A stretch of DNA of 64,000 nucleotides from Caprella mutica (GCA_947561585.1 CANNZV010000326.1:59710-123709); one strand, 5' to 3'; positions 45,887 to 58,805 are shown, counted from the first letter of the stretch. Program-made: numbers and translations. Notes: generated from the letters alone by a model not told the origin.

Positions 45887-47128
45887 CAACTAAATGCTTG
45901 GTAGTATTTTCACCTAAATGCTTGGTAGTATTTTCACCTAAATGCTTGGTAGTATTTTCACCTAAATGCTTGGTAGTATTTTCACCTAAATGCTTGGTAG
46001 TATTTTCACCTAAATGCTTGGTAGTATTTTCACCTAAATGCTTGGTAGTATTTTCAACTAAATGCTTGGTAGTATTTTCACCTAAATGCTTGGTAGTATT
46101 TTCACCTAAATGCTCGGTAGTATTTTCAACTAAATGCTTGGTAGTATTTTCAACTAAATGCTCGGTAGTATTTTCAACTAAATGCTTGGTAGTATTTTCA
46201 CCTAAATGCTTGGTAGTATTTTCAACTAAATGCTCGGTAGTATTTTCAACTAAATGCTTGGTAGTATTTTCACCTAAATGCTTGGTAGTATTTTCACCTA
46301 AATGCTTGGTAGTATTTTCACCTAAATGCTTGGTAGTATTTTCAACTAAATGCTTGGTAGTATTTTCACCTAAATGCTTGGTAGTATTTTCACCTAAATG
46401 CTCGGTAGTATTTTCACCTAAATGCTTGGTAGTATTTTCACCTAAATGCTCGGTAGTATTTTCAACTAAATGCTTGGTAGTATTTTCACCTAAATGCTTG
46501 GTAGTATTTTCACCTAAATGCTTGGTAGTATTTTCACCTAAATGCTTGGTAGTATTTTCAACTAAATGCTCGGTAGTATTTTCAACTAAATGCTTGGTAG
46601 TATTTTCACCTAAATGCTTGGTAGTATTTTCAACTAAATGCTCGGTAGTATTTTCAACTAAATGCTTGGTAGTATTTTCACTTAAATGCTTGGTAGTATT
46701 TTCACCTAAATGCTTGGTAGTATTTTCACCTAAATGCTTGGTAGTATTTTCAACTAAATGCTTGGTAGTATTTTCAACTAAATGCTTGGTAGTATTTTCA
46801 CCTAAATGCTTGGTAGTATTTTCACTTAAATGCTTGGTAGTATTTTCACCTAAATGCTTGGTAGTATTTTCAACTAAATGCTCGGTAGTATTTTCAACTA
46901 AATGCTTGGTAGTATTTTCACTTAAATGCTTGGTAGTATTTTCACCTAAATGCTTGGTAGTATTTTCACTTAAATGCTTGGTAGTATTTTCACCTAAATG
47001 CTTGGTAGTATTTTCAACTAAATGCTCGGTAGTATTTTCAACTAAATGCTTGGTAGTATTTTCACTTAAATGCTTGGTAGTATTTTCACTTAAATGCTTG
47101 GTAGTATTTTCACCTAAATGCTTGGTAG
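45887..47128 (+). repeat. 24-bp minisatellite (AAATGCTTGGTAGTATTTTC), about 52 copies
   Basis: Unit AAATGCTTGGTAGTATTTTC plus accT/aacT/actT. Three joint variants (cacctaa, caactaa, cacttaa) and ctcgg/cttgg are combined in blocks. For example, the caac-ctcgg-caac series recurs, and the cactt variant is found only in the right third. The 24-bp period keeps a 416-codon plus frame open (VVFSPKCL repeat); I regard it as an artefact. Confidence 0.96.
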
Positions 47129-47648
47129 CGTTATTACTATATCAATAAATAGGTTATTATTTAATTATTTTAATTAGGATATAGAATCTTTTAAATTACG
47201 TTAGCAAATAACATTTAGATCTGCCGATCATTGAACAGCTCAAATTTGAAGATATTAACTATCAGTTTTAATATTCAGTCCATCTGTTAAAAAATTATAA
47301 ACATAATAACTCTTTAATAATTGCTATGTTCTATAATATTCATCAATAATAAATACCATATCTTATATCATATAATAACCTATACAATTTGATTATAGTT
47401 ACCTCATTACTAAGTTATCTCTTGGAGAACATTAAAAATGTTAATGTTGTCAGGGCCATTATTTAAATACATAATAAAGCTCTGTGTTATTGGGAGTGAA
47501 GTCTTCAGTCATTTTATGCTCTTAAAAATAACAACATTAATAAAATTGAAATTTAGATAATTTAACAAAAAGCCTCCGTAAATAAAATACAATTTGAACA
47601 TTTTAAATTAATTGAGTTTTGTGAAATGATTTTTAATTATTTAATGAT

Positions 47649-48060
47649 TACCTTATTTTAACCTTACTTTTCCTTAGTATAATTACCTTATTTTAACCTT
47701 ACTTTACCTTATTATAATTACCTTATTTTAACCTTACTTTACCTTAGTATATTTACCTTATTTTAACCTTACTTTACCTTAGTATAATTACCTTATTTTA
47801 ACCTTACTTTTCCTTATTATAATTACCTTATTTTAACCTTACTTTACCTTAGTATATTTACCTTATTTTAACCTTACTTTACCTTAGTATATTTACCTTA
47901 TTTTAACCTTACTTTACCTTAGTATAATTACCTTATTTTAACCTTACTTTTCCTTAGTATAATTACCTTATTTTAACCTTACTTTTCCTTAGTATAATTA
48001 CCTTATTTTAACCTTACTTTTCCTTAGTATAATTACCTTATTTTAACCTTACTATAATTA
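47649..48060 (+). repeat. 35-bp minisatellite (ACCTTATTTTAACCTTACTT)
   Basis: About twelve copies of a 35-bp unit: ACCTTATTTTAACCTTACTT then ttccttagtataatt. The unit is itself built from three ACCTTA/CCTTA words, so it probably arose from a shorter repeat. Variants are tttcc/ttacc and taatt/atatt. The right edge degrades gradually to about 48110. Confidence 0.94.
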
Positions 48061-49160
48061 GTTATTTTAACCTTAATCTTTATAAAAATTACCTTATTTA
48101 CATTTAAGTATTTCTCAAATTAGTGTTCCTCTACCTACCTTAGTTTACATACAATATACCTTACGCTAATTTAAATTACATTATCTCTGTCTCATTCTAA
48201 CTATTTCAACATTATTTCAAACTAGAAATTGATCAAGATAGTAAATTGTGACTACACTCACAGAGTGTATCAGAGAACTGTATTCTGAAGACATATTAAA
48301 TGGATGAACTGTTCATCATGGAACACTTATAAACTATACAATTTTTACTACGCTAAATTAAACAAAAATATAATATTAATTGACAAAAAGAATATAACGT
48401 TTGCATAGGAATATATATAATTATTTCTATTGGATAAAACACTTTTAGTAGAGAATTAAATGATGTAAATACAGTAAGATTTATTTTAGTACTTATAAAA
48501 ATAAGTGAAATATTGATTAGAGGGGTAACTGGTCTATTTCGTTGAGCGGCCAGAGACCGCTACAGGGACATCTCATGACATCAAAATGCTGATAAGAAAG
48601 TTATATATTCTTCAATAGTCATTTGACCTGAAATAACTAATAGATGATATAAAATATCAAAACATATAATCAGAAGAGCATGAATAATATTTCATCAGCA
48701 TTCTAATATTAAGATATAATTTATATTTAAAATCTATTACTTTGTTATATTCTATTAATATCTTATAGATATTTTTGTTACTCTTTTCTACTTATTTAAA
48801 TGGGTTGCCAAGCAGCGCCAGACAACAGGTTAAAGTATTTCAGGTTTTTTCGGCTAAAACCGGTCATTATTGAGGGGTTATCTACAGTGTTGATTGGTGC
48901 TCTACTAAATCTAGCCATGGAACAGAAATACCTCGGCAAGGTGCTAATGGAAAGCTATGTACTGAAAAACATTCTAATCAACTCACAGAGCATTGGGAAA
49001 GATTATAAAAAAGGGTGATTTTAATTTTTTTTGTCTCAAATTATTATGTATCTAAACAATGTTTTTTCAAATTATAAAATCTACAATAATGGGCTGGTGA
49101 AAAAATCTGAGCTATTTAATTTCTACTATTTAATTTGAATATTTGTTTTAAAAAAGAAAT
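48061..49160. other. AT-rich intergenic sequence
   Basis: A 72-codon frame at 48800-49018 is less AT-biased than the surroundings but matches nothing I know. No gene is supported. Confidence 0.45.
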
Positions 49161-49406
49161 TTTAACACTATATAACTACCGTGCAGTCAATTTGACTGTT
49201 ATTTTACTTTTCAAACATTTGTATGTCATAAATTAGATTATTGGTAGGTACTTAATTTTTTTCTATTCTTAATATAAAGAGACTTTATTTCCTTATATTA
49301 AGAATTAAAAAATTCAAGTATCTACCAATAATATTTTATGAGATACAAATGTTTGAAAAGTAAAATAACAGTCAAATTGACTGCATGTTAGTTATATAGT
49401 GTTAAA
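49161..49406. mobile_element. Foldback element, family P2, complete copy (about 246 bp)
   Basis: The ends TTTAACACTATATAACTA and TAGTTATATAGTGTTAAA are near-perfect inverted repeats. Pairing continues through GCAGTCAATTTGACTGTTAT, TTTACTTTTCAAACATTTGT and TATTGGTAG to a centre at about 49282-49290. The arms are about 117-120 bp with very high similarity, so the element is young compared with the other foldbacks here. A TTAA or TA target is possible at the ends. One arm of a relative is seen at 7641-7760. No coding capacity. Confidence 0.85.
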
Positions 49407-50549
49407 ATTTACAATTCCTAACCTTCTATAGAAGGTGTAATTGAAATTTTAACGGGATGTGGTACGCTAGCATCTAATTAAAGTCTCGCTAACAAGAAGA
49501 TATGCAACAGTAGGCACAAACATCTTAATTTGGTACATAGGTTGCTTAATTAGCTACTAGTTTGCTTTGTGGTTAGTGTGACTTGTACCAATAGGCTTTC
49601 TTTTAATTTGGAAAGTAAAGTGCGAAATGGTTGCCAAACAATGTGGTTAGGATGGGCTTATTAATTGCCTGTCCGTTACTGTGCATGCATTTATAGGTGT
49701 GCTGTGGTATCAGTTACACATTGTGTACCAAGAGAGATTTATGGTGAATTGTAGAAAATTAAAATGGGGGGCATTGTTAATATTCTATAATTCACCATTA
49801 ATTAATTTCAGTCTTGAAAGATGTATTTTAAATGTTATATTTAAGATAATTCTAGAGACTGTACAAATTTAAGTAGCATTAGAAATCTATAAGAAGATAC
49901 TCCACACAAATAAATAGAACATATAATTGTACGAATGTGATTGTAAAACTATTTTGTTATTTAATCCATTTATTGTTTGGCAAAATGACATTATATATTT
50001 TAGTTCTAAACTGCTCGAGGTTCCATAGGTTCCAGGATTTGGTTGATTAACTTCTCTCATATGTTAACTGTTTATCAGTTGACCAAAGATAAAATGAACC
50101 CCTAGAGCCATTACTTTGCTATTTAAAAAAGAAAATAAAAACAGATATTTTCACCAGAGACCAGCTTTTAGATTAGCTTTTTATTTATGACTGGAAAAAT
50201 AAATATAATTTTTTTCGATTTTTATCACTCGCATTATTGAATAAATTTAATACCATATATTCATTGTATACAAATACTTCAATGTTGCAATTTATTTACT
50301 TTTTGTAATTCATATTTAAAAGATGATAATATGAGGCTTCAGGCAAAATATCTCATATCTCAATTAATAAATATAGAGGGTTACTATATTATTGTACGGA
50401 GGATAACTATATAACTATATAGAGTTATAGAGAGTGACTATGAAATCCAATTTATTTAAGTTTATATAGAGTCTAAAATATATCAAAAGGACACTTATAC
50501 TGTTTGTACAGTCATCTCCAACTAGTATAAATCACTTCACCATAATAAT
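49407..50549. other. AT-rich intergenic sequence
   Basis: Nothing recognised; short frames only. Confidence 0.5.
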
Positions 50550-50844
50550 ATAAGGCATAATATATAAGGTATAACGTATAAGGTACAAATTATAAGGTAT
50601 AATATATAAGGTATAACGTATAAGGTACAAATTATAAGGTATAATATATAAGGTAACGTATAAGGTACAAATTATAAGGTATAATATATAAGGTAACGTA
50701 TAAGGTACAAATTATAAGGTATAATATATAAGGTAACGTATAAGGTACAAATTATAAGGTATAATATATAAGGTAACGTATAAGGTACAAATTATAAGGT
50801 ATAATATATAAGGTAACGTATAAGGTACAAATTATAAGTTATAA
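50550..50844 (+). repeat. 40-bp tandem repeat (TATAAGGTATAATATATAAG)
   Basis: About seven copies of a 40-bp unit made of three ATAAGGTA subunits (ataaggtata atatataagg taacgtataa ggtacaaatt). The first two copies are 42 bp (gtataacg in place of gtaacg). The later ones are almost identical. Confidence 0.94.
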
Positions 50845-53800
50845 GTTACTTATCCTTTACTGTACAGTATCACCATAATGCATTCTACATGTTGTGTGCC
50901 TGATAGAATGCTCCTCTCAGGCACTAAGTGTCTGTAATAAATATGAACATGAAGAATAAACAGGTGATGTAATTGCTTTTTCTGAAACTATTCTCAAAAA
51001 AATAAAGAAGTTAAACATATTTGTATGGTAAGAAATTCACAGTTTTTGATAAAAAAATTCACAATTTCTCTATAAAAATATTACAGTTTTCAATAAAATA
51101 TATTAGTTCTCAATAAAAAAATTCACAGTTTTTCAATGCATAATATTCCGTTCTTTGATAGGAAATATTTATTTCTTCAATTATTAATATTTTTACAATT
51201 TGTTTTTTTGCTTCACATTTTATTTAATCTTCTCTTACCTGCCACAATTTATTATTAGTAAAATTTTTAGTTCTATTTTGTCGTTTGCATCCTTTATTCT
51301 TTTAGCCCTGAACTGAGAGACGAGTTATGTTTTCAATGAATTAAATCAGCCAATGCAACTCCAAACATTTTCCTATTCACAAGAGTTCTATTCATAAATA
51401 CAATAAGAACATATTAGGTCAAACATTCAAATGAATAGAAAAAGAAATGAGTAGTGCGCATGCGCAATTAGATTTTGTGCCTAATTTGACGCACGTCCGT
51501 CCAAACCTATTCTGCGGATCATTTTTTAATAGAGCGGACTTTCGCATTTTGATGACACACAAAAGGTCTCTGTAGCTTCCTGGCTATTGTGAGTTGCTAT
51601 AATCTGCTATCCATATAGAGCCCACTACAATACAGCCAATTGTTATTGCTTTTGGTCAGTGTAATTTGCCGGTGTTTTGTCTATTCAAAATAAGTAAGAG
51701 AAAAGAAATCGATACCAATAATTAAATTATAGTAAGTCTAAAGTAAAATAAATTATTGTTTCATATTCAAATGACTGGTAATAAGTATTATTGGGATTTC
51801 CTGAATTATTAATGATAAATATGACAAAATGTTAATTGTTTCATTAGATATTTATGAGGAAAATATGAGAAGATTTACTCATTATGAAATTTAACATAAT
51901 ATTAATTTATTAATTTAATTATATTTTTCGACAAAAAACTCTTTTTTTAAATTATTATTCTAACAAGAACAAACTTTAAACTATTTAAATATCTAATAAA
52001 ACATAGAGTATATAATGTTTATATATAATGATTTATATAATTGTATATAATATAGGGAATATTTAAGATATATTTTATAGTAAAACTTTAATTGTGCCAA
52101 ATATTTAACTACCTATAGATGTAAATTCTTTTGTTCAAAATAGAGTACAATAATTATAGCAAGACTATATAACTAGCCATAGAAAATGTTAGGAAGATAA
52201 TTTCGGTCATTATTGTTCACTGTAATGTTTAACCATTAAATATAAAAATACATAGAGAAATAAATATCTATATTACATAACAAGGTGCTACTTCAGTTCA
52301 GTAAATATATATTTGTTATTTTCCCCATATACTTTCCTATAGCAGTATAATGGGTGTATAATGTATATATGGATTAAAGAACTCATAATACCTGTAGAAC
52401 TTATTACCTATCCGTGTATTGTACAGTGGGTCTTATCATTTCCATCACTAATACTTAAAATACATTGTTAGAACCATTGTGTTCAAATTACATTAGTTAC
52501 TTAGCGTGATAAATATAGTCAGTGAAAAATAAAAATATAACTGAAGTTTTAAAAAGTTAGATGAAAGGCGATATACCATAAATGTTTTAAACTTAGAATC
52601 AATTGCGATTAGGTTTTCGTCGATATTTATATCATTCATTATAATAAAGCCACCGAAAAGTGTTCACCTCATTCATAAATGTACGATTGCACGGCAAAAT
52701 GAAAACCCTCCGACTGAACAATAAAAAATACCGGCAACTGAACCGATTATCGAAGCTTTCCAATTTCTTTGCGGGGTTTTCGTTTTTCCTCCTCGCCAAT
52801 TACATTCTAAAAAGTATATTAGCGACATGTGGCAACTGTTATTCAGTTGGCAAGTAGCATTTGACAGCTTTTTAGAATGTTACCTTTATGATTACTGCAT
52901 GAGAAGCCATATGTGTTTCTTTGAATGCGAAATATAGCGACATGTGGCAATTGAAAACAGGAAGTTCATCGCTCAAATGTCTCCTAATCCTTTTAATACA
53001 ATAATGAAATAGGAGACTGAAGGGAATGTCTGCTACAATTAATATATAATTAAAGGGAAGACAGACAACCGTAAATAATATTATGTAAAAATTATTGATG
53101 TCAATTGCAATATATGTAAATACTATTAGTTTAGCTAAAAGAATAATGATAATTTAAATGTAGCTCAAAAAGGAAATAATCCAAGATTATGGGTATCATA
53201 TTTCAAAGAAATTAATCTCACCTCTAAAAATAAACATTATAGCATGTTCTTTTTATCTTTTAAATTATCATAATAATTCTATATAGTTTTCCTGAGCGCT
53301 TCACATGATTAGAGCGTTAAAACAGCGCAGCGCTAACGCTTTTTTTAGCGTGTTTGATAGCGGTCGATAAGAACCATTTTAGGATATCCTGCAAATTAGC
53401 CCTGGGTGAATTAAAATTTCAGGATAGGAAAAGGATTGCCGGTGTGTGTTGTGTTAGGTATCCATGACAACCGGGATATTATGGCTGGGGGAGGGGGTGG
53501 GTGGAATCGACTTAAAAGTTGAAAATAACAGCAGGTGATCGAAGGTGTTGCTAGCTATCGTCAGGGTGAGCTGAATCAATATTATAATGGGGGAGCTTTT
53601 CTAACTATTTTACTACTTTTAAGAGGTACATTTAAGTGGTAAATAGTTAGTGTGATTCTTTGGTAGTGGGAAGTATGTTTGGAATAATAATTAGGTAATT
53701 TTGTAATTGGGATTTATTCATAATATATGGTAATATATAACCATAATATATAATCTTATTAAACGAATATCTTATTTTATTCTAAATTGTTTGTTTTATA

Positions 53801-54329
53801 AAATAATACGTTGATTTAGAACAAATAATGGTAACTTATTTAAATTACATATTATAAATTATTTTTTCTATATCTGATAATAACGACAAAATAGTATTGC
53901 ATTATATTTTCATATCTTATCTATTTTCTACAAGGTGTGCAATAATGCTAAGAGAGAAAGGTATGGTGGGGCCATAGAAGAAGCAATCTCCCTTCTCCCC
54001 ACCATAGCTTTCTCTGCGTGTGCGTGACTTTACTTATAATAGAAATTGCCATTGATTTTGTGTGTGCAATCGATTGGTTGTACTGTCCTCACGAAACACA
54101 TATTGCAACTTAGATTGTGAAAAACACACCGTGTGGATGGCAAAGAGAGGGAATATACTGATATGTAGCACTGATACAGACTCTGGGTGTGTGATACACT
54201 CTGTCAAAAGATGCTGTTTTATTGGTCAATTTCTTATAGTTTTATAAAAAGAAAAAGAAATTACCTCACTTTATTCCCGTGTTTTTAATTTTTTTTTTGA
54301 TAATATATATCATTTTGATTTATTTACTC
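50845..54329. other. AT-rich intergenic sequence with minor repeats
   Basis: Several small features occur. AATTCACAGTTTTT-type words recur irregularly at 51037-51150. TGCGCATGCGCA lies at 51455-51466. AGCGACATGTGGCAA is repeated at 52820 and 52935. ACATTCTAAAAAG at 52802 faces CTTTTTAGAATGT at 52868. The frame at 52660-52857 (65 codons) has no recognised motif. No gene is supported. Confidence 0.45.
53951..54016. repeat. Hairpin holding a single copy of the 26-bp minisatellite unit
   Basis: AGAGAAAGGTATGGTGGGG pairs with CCCCACCATAGCTTTCTCT around a loop of about 26 bases. The left arm and loop contain TATGGTGGGGCCATAGAAGA, identical to part of the unit in the 58.8-kb array (and, inverted, the 1.9-kb array). 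Confidence 0.75.
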
Positions 54330-54928
54330 TTGACTAACTCACTTCTAATCTTGACTAACTCACCTCTAATCTTGACTAACTCACCTCTACTCTTGACTAA
54401 CTCACTTCTAATCTTGACTAACTCACCTCTAATCTTGACTAACTCACCTCTACTCTTGACTAACTCACTTCTAATCTTGACTAACTCACTTCTAATCTTG
54501 ACTAACTCACCTCTTCTCTTGACTTACTCACCTCTACTCTTGACTATCTCACCTCTACTCTTGACTAACTCACCTCTTCTCTTGACTAACTCACCTTCTC
54601 TCTTGACTAACTCACCTTTTCTCTTGACTAACTCACCTTTTCTCTTGACTAACTCACCTACACTCTTGACTAACTCACCTATTCTCTTGACTAACTCACC
54701 TTTTCTCTTGACCAACTCACCTTTTCTCTTGACTAACTCACCTTTACTCATGACTAACTCTTGACTAACTCACCTTTTCTCTTGACTAGCTCTTGACTAA
54801 CTCACCTTTTCTCTTGACTAACTCACCTTTACTCATGACTAACTCTTGACTAACTCACCTTTTCTCTTGACTAGCTCTTGACTAACTCTTGACTAACTCA
54901 CCTTTTCTCTTGACTAGCTCTTGACTAG
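54330..54928 (+). repeat. 21-bp minisatellite (CTTGACTAACTCACCTYTNC)
   Basis: About 28 copies of a 21-bp unit with constant CTTGACTAACTCACCT and a variable pyrimidine-rich end (ctaat, ctact, cttct, tttct). In the right part (54750-54928) truncated units (ATGACTAACT, TTGACTAGCT) are mixed in to make a compound 50- to 75-bp repeat. Open frames of 75-161 codons follow from the 21-bp period. Confidence 0.95.
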
Positions 54929-57068
54929 CACGCTTTCATGCGGGTCGTTTTCGATTGATTTTTTTTCTTCCCTGTTCTTTCATATCGATTATTAAATTAG
55001 ATATTGAATCAATATCCAATTATCGAATTATATGGAGAATAGTTTTTATTTGTTGTTGTGTCTTATAATGATTGGTATCGGCAAAATAAATTACATTTAA
55101 TTAGTAGTTTCATTCTTTTGAAGTTAATATCGAATACTGCTATTCATTAATTCGCAACAAAAGAAAAACAATATGCGTAGTTATTATATAATTGGGATGT
55201 GATTATTGTGTATAATGTGTATGTACTAACTAAATGTCAGTAATTCCTTTTTTTAATTAAAAAAATATATATATATAATTCCATGAGAAAGTAAATTTTT
55301 ATCATTATTTGCCACTCATTCCTTTTAATTGAAAAACAAACGCCTTTAAAAAACCGGAATACAAACAAATGTATTTAATTTAAACCATTATCGTGAAAAG
55401 CAGTTTGACATGTCCGGCGATGAATCCATTATGCAATGAATTATGATAAAGTTCCCATTATTTTGAAAGGTAATTCATACATCCATTGTTGTGTTTCTAT
55501 TTCACTTCCTCTCTATTTTCAAATACTCTCCTAATATTTGTAATGAGGCAAATTATTCTCATCCGCCCGCCAATACCAGCCCATCTGTTCACCATGTTGC
55601 TAGAGGGGTCAGTCTATGAACTTACATTTTATTATTTATTGAATTTATTGATTATTATTCACACAATTATTGGATTATCTGACAATATTGTTCAAATTAT
55701 ATTTTAAAACCTATCATTATTTTGGGTTAATTATGATTTTAGAACTATTATTTTTTCGTTGAAGAATTATAGGTGAGTAATCTTATTGAGTATATTTGTC
55801 ATGTTCACCTTGATAATTTCGCATTAAACTCAATAGAACTAAATTTAGGATAACTTTCAAATTCATTTTAGGGTATTAGTCTCTGCAGGATTAGAAGAAA
55901 TGTTCACCGGCATACTTCTGACATTCAATCAAGTCTCCTTGCTTGTAGCATGACTGTGATGAACTGTGTTTACTGTTTAGGTAGCATTCATTTCATTTTC
56001 TTATTCTTATAAAACTTTAATTCATGCCAAATTTAAATCATAATCAGATATTTATCTTCTCAAATCTCTTACAGAATCAATCAGTTCTGAATCAGGCACC
56101 TTACTCTCTGTCGGCTTCAGGACAGTGGGAGTATTCAACGGACTGTCACGTTAGAGTGGCACCTTTGCATTTGTGAGATTTAGTAGCAGCCGCGATAAGT
56201 ACCATTCTTCGTATTTTAATACTTTACTAAAGTTCATTTTTCATTCGTACATTTAAATTCATCATTTGTTGTTTCATGTGCCGGTATTTTGTTCCAGGCA
56301 TTATATTGCCAATGTACTAGCTAATAACTTATTTGTTCATTGATAAATTCCATCTCCCAAAAACCTTACATCTATATGCAGGCCATTCACGATCAGTTTC
56401 GCCACAAGGAATTCCTTCATGTTTGGTAAAACTGTCGTGAATTGGGGTATTTGAGGCCTGTCAGTCCGACTCTCAGTTGGCCGGATGAGATCAGGTGATG
56501 CTTGATTTTTGAGGCGGGGTTTATGTGCTCTGAAGGGAAAACTGACCGTGAATGGTGAGCGATCAGGTCAGTGATCAGTATAGCCGCGTGCTGATCACGA
56601 TCCCCCCCCCCCATATACATATTTTTTCATGTTAGATCAGATATAAACTGCAATAATTGTACCTTCTCAGGTACAATTAATTGCGCTAACTAAGAGTTTC
56701 CACAAGAGTCAAAATATTGAAAATCAGTGGCGGACCTAAAGCACAAATTTACCAATAACTGTTGTTGCTAAATAACTTTTTCTGAATGATCTTTTTTCGG
56801 AATAATAATCTCTTCAGCGTCTGTAACTCTATTATATGTAATTAACTAATTATTTAATATTTTTGTAATCTGAAAAACGTCATTAATTGTTTTCAGGTCA
56901 CGAGCGTGAGTGATAATAAAGATACCAAGATTGGTACCATCATTTACCTCGTTATCTGTTAAGATACCTTTTCGGTACAATATTCATTGCATATAAGATG
57001 AGTAATCACATCTTGATGCCAATCTAACACTATTTACATGGTTAATACCACAGTTAGGTAATCACTCA
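54929..57068. other. Intergenic sequence
   Basis: AT-rich with some mixed stretches at 56080-56180 and 56440-56600. A run of ten C lies at about 56603-56612. Short frames only; no motif recognised. Confidence 0.45.
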
Positions 57069-57290
57069 TCAGCTGCTCGGTAGCACAGTGGTAAGAACGC
57101 TCGATTCTATGAATCAATTGAATCGAGCGTTCGAGTCCCGCACTGACTCAGTGGGATTTATACCCTGTGTGAACGAGTGGTTACTGGCCAGAGGTGAGTC
57201 ACCTGGCTGGGAATAGGTCAACGTTCAGATGAGTACCCAGGTATTTCTGGGTACTCATCTCTTCGCACTGGCCAGTGACCTATTTTACCT
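57069..57290 (+). mobile_element. tRNA-derived SINE-like element
   Basis: A box-A-like TAGCACAGTGGT (57081) and a box-B-like GTTCGAGTCCC (57129-57139) are spaced as in an RNA polymerase III internal promoter. The sequence between them can form a 13-bp stem (GAACGCTCGATTC with GAATCGAGCGTTC), which is not a normal tRNA fold, so this is not a tRNA gene. A body follows with a second, perfect 13-bp stem GATGAGTACCCAG / CTGGGTACTCATC (about 57228-57261), enclosed by AATAGGTCA / TGACCTATT. The 3' end is uncertain and no clear tail or target duplication was seen. Confidence 0.65.
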
Positions 57291-58202
57291 CTTTCGACGC
57301 GGAATTTTTTCTGCCGAATTGAGATGCATTTTAATAGATTTTTCGGAAGATTTGAGTACTAATGGATTTTGTGAATATTTGATGTGGGACATATGTGTAC
57401 CCTAGTAAAAATGGGATAAATACAACCCACTAGTAAAACGAAACAACGAAATGATTCATATAAATGCATATAAATGACCAATCTTTCATCAATCAGGGTA
57501 ATAAATCGACACATTGAACATAAAATCTTACCCATTTCTATATCGGAGTAAAATGTTGGGACATAGGTATGTAACCCAACCGCGTGGGAAGGGTTAAGTT
57601 AATTTACTTTAACCTATTTTAAATGGTTAATCTTAATGTGTAAACATAACATCAATGAGATGGTCTCAAAAATTTAGGTTTAAATCTAACACATCTGATG
57701 ATTAAACTACTCCTAAATTTAGCTATTTTGTCCCCAATTTCATTGTGTGTAGATACCGTTTGTTCGATGGTTTGTATGTGAACACAAACCAACAGCTCCG
57801 GAAGAAACAAATTTCCAAAAGTAACCGAGTGAGACGCCGGTAATATTTGCCATTATTCAACTCTTTGGTTGATAGTGAAGTGATTAGTGTGACACTACCC
57901 CACCCACTTTGGAAATGACTTCAAAACTAAGTCTGAAAAAACTCTAGATAAAATCAATAACAAGAAGAGTATTCCTTCATCAATATCCCCTTTCTTAAGA
58001 TTTTTGTGGTTTACATGCAATCGTTCATTGAACTTATCCGTTTGTTCTGTGAAGCGTGTCAAACTATACGAATTGATGAATAGATATTGTCTATATTTTA
58101 TATTTATTTTAAACCTGGAACAACCAACGGGCCTGAGAGGCCAGTTCCGGTGGGGAAAATAGATGCATAATGTAAATTCTAATTGACTTCAGTTGCTGAA
58201 AT
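57291..58202. other. Intergenic sequence
   Basis: Mixed composition; no gene recognised. Confidence 0.45.
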
Positions 58203-58520
58203 GTCGTGACTGTAATTGTCTATGACGTATTTATCAATAGTATAAAAATCAGTGTAAAAAATGCAGCATATTTTGTTCTATTTAGTTTTTTGGAGTCCGA
58301 GTAAAATGAAACCTCAATTGCGTCACATTTTCAGTCACACTAGAAAAATATTAGCTATTTTTTTTGGTGTGACGCAAAATGTGACGCAACCGCAGTTGTA
58401 TTTCACACTGGCTCCTGAGTTCCGCCTGGATATATAACTAAATAGAACAAAATATATTGCATCATTTTCATTTATATTCATAAAATAGATAAATAAGTCA
58501 TAGACAATTAAAGTCACGGA
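58203..58520. mobile_element. Foldback element, about 320 bp
   Basis: Outer arms: GTCGTGACTGTAATTGTCTA at left and TAGACAATTAAAGTCACGGA at right. ATTTTGTTCTATTTAGTT (58271) faces AACTAAATAGAACAAAAT (about 58436). The centre has GCGTCACATTTTCAGTCACA opposite TGTGACGCAAAATGTGACGC. Pairing is imperfect but covers most of the arms (about 150 bp each). MITE-like; no coding capacity. Confidence 0.75.
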
Positions 58521-58805
58521 GTTCCAGCCACTCAAGTCAAGTTTTTAAAATATAAATCTATATTCCTCAAAGACTCGTTGTTCGTTCCATGTTTAATATT
58601 GTTAGTAAACATTGTAATTCATTCATTTATTTTAGAGAAGCTATTTACATTCATAGAATATATTTATCTTTACCATGTTAGTATTCATTTTTATAACATT
58701 TCAATGGATTTGTAAGTAAATGTTCAAAAAAGCTTGATAGATTTTTCATACAAATGGAAGTTTCAAAATAATTGATGAAAACGATAATTGAAAAATATGA
58801 AATTT
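58521..58805. other. AT-rich spacer
   Basis: Nothing recognised. Confidence 0.4.

Noticed and set aside
45898..47148. 416-codon frame reading as VVFSPKCL repeats
   Set aside because: A 24-bp unit is a multiple of three, so an open frame is expected; there is no start context, splice signal or non-repeat coding flank.
47649..48060. Telomere-like repeat because of CCTTA words
   Set aside because: The unit is 35 bp with irregular CCTTA spacing and is not a tandem TTAGG or TTAGGG array.
48800..49018. 72-codon frame with an apparently mixed composition
   Set aside because: No recognised motif, no splice signals and no second exon; the length is within chance expectation.
57069..57145. Functional tRNA gene
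   Set aside because: Box A and box B are present, but the acceptor, anticodon and T stems do not pair as in a tRNA; a long alternative hairpin forms instead.
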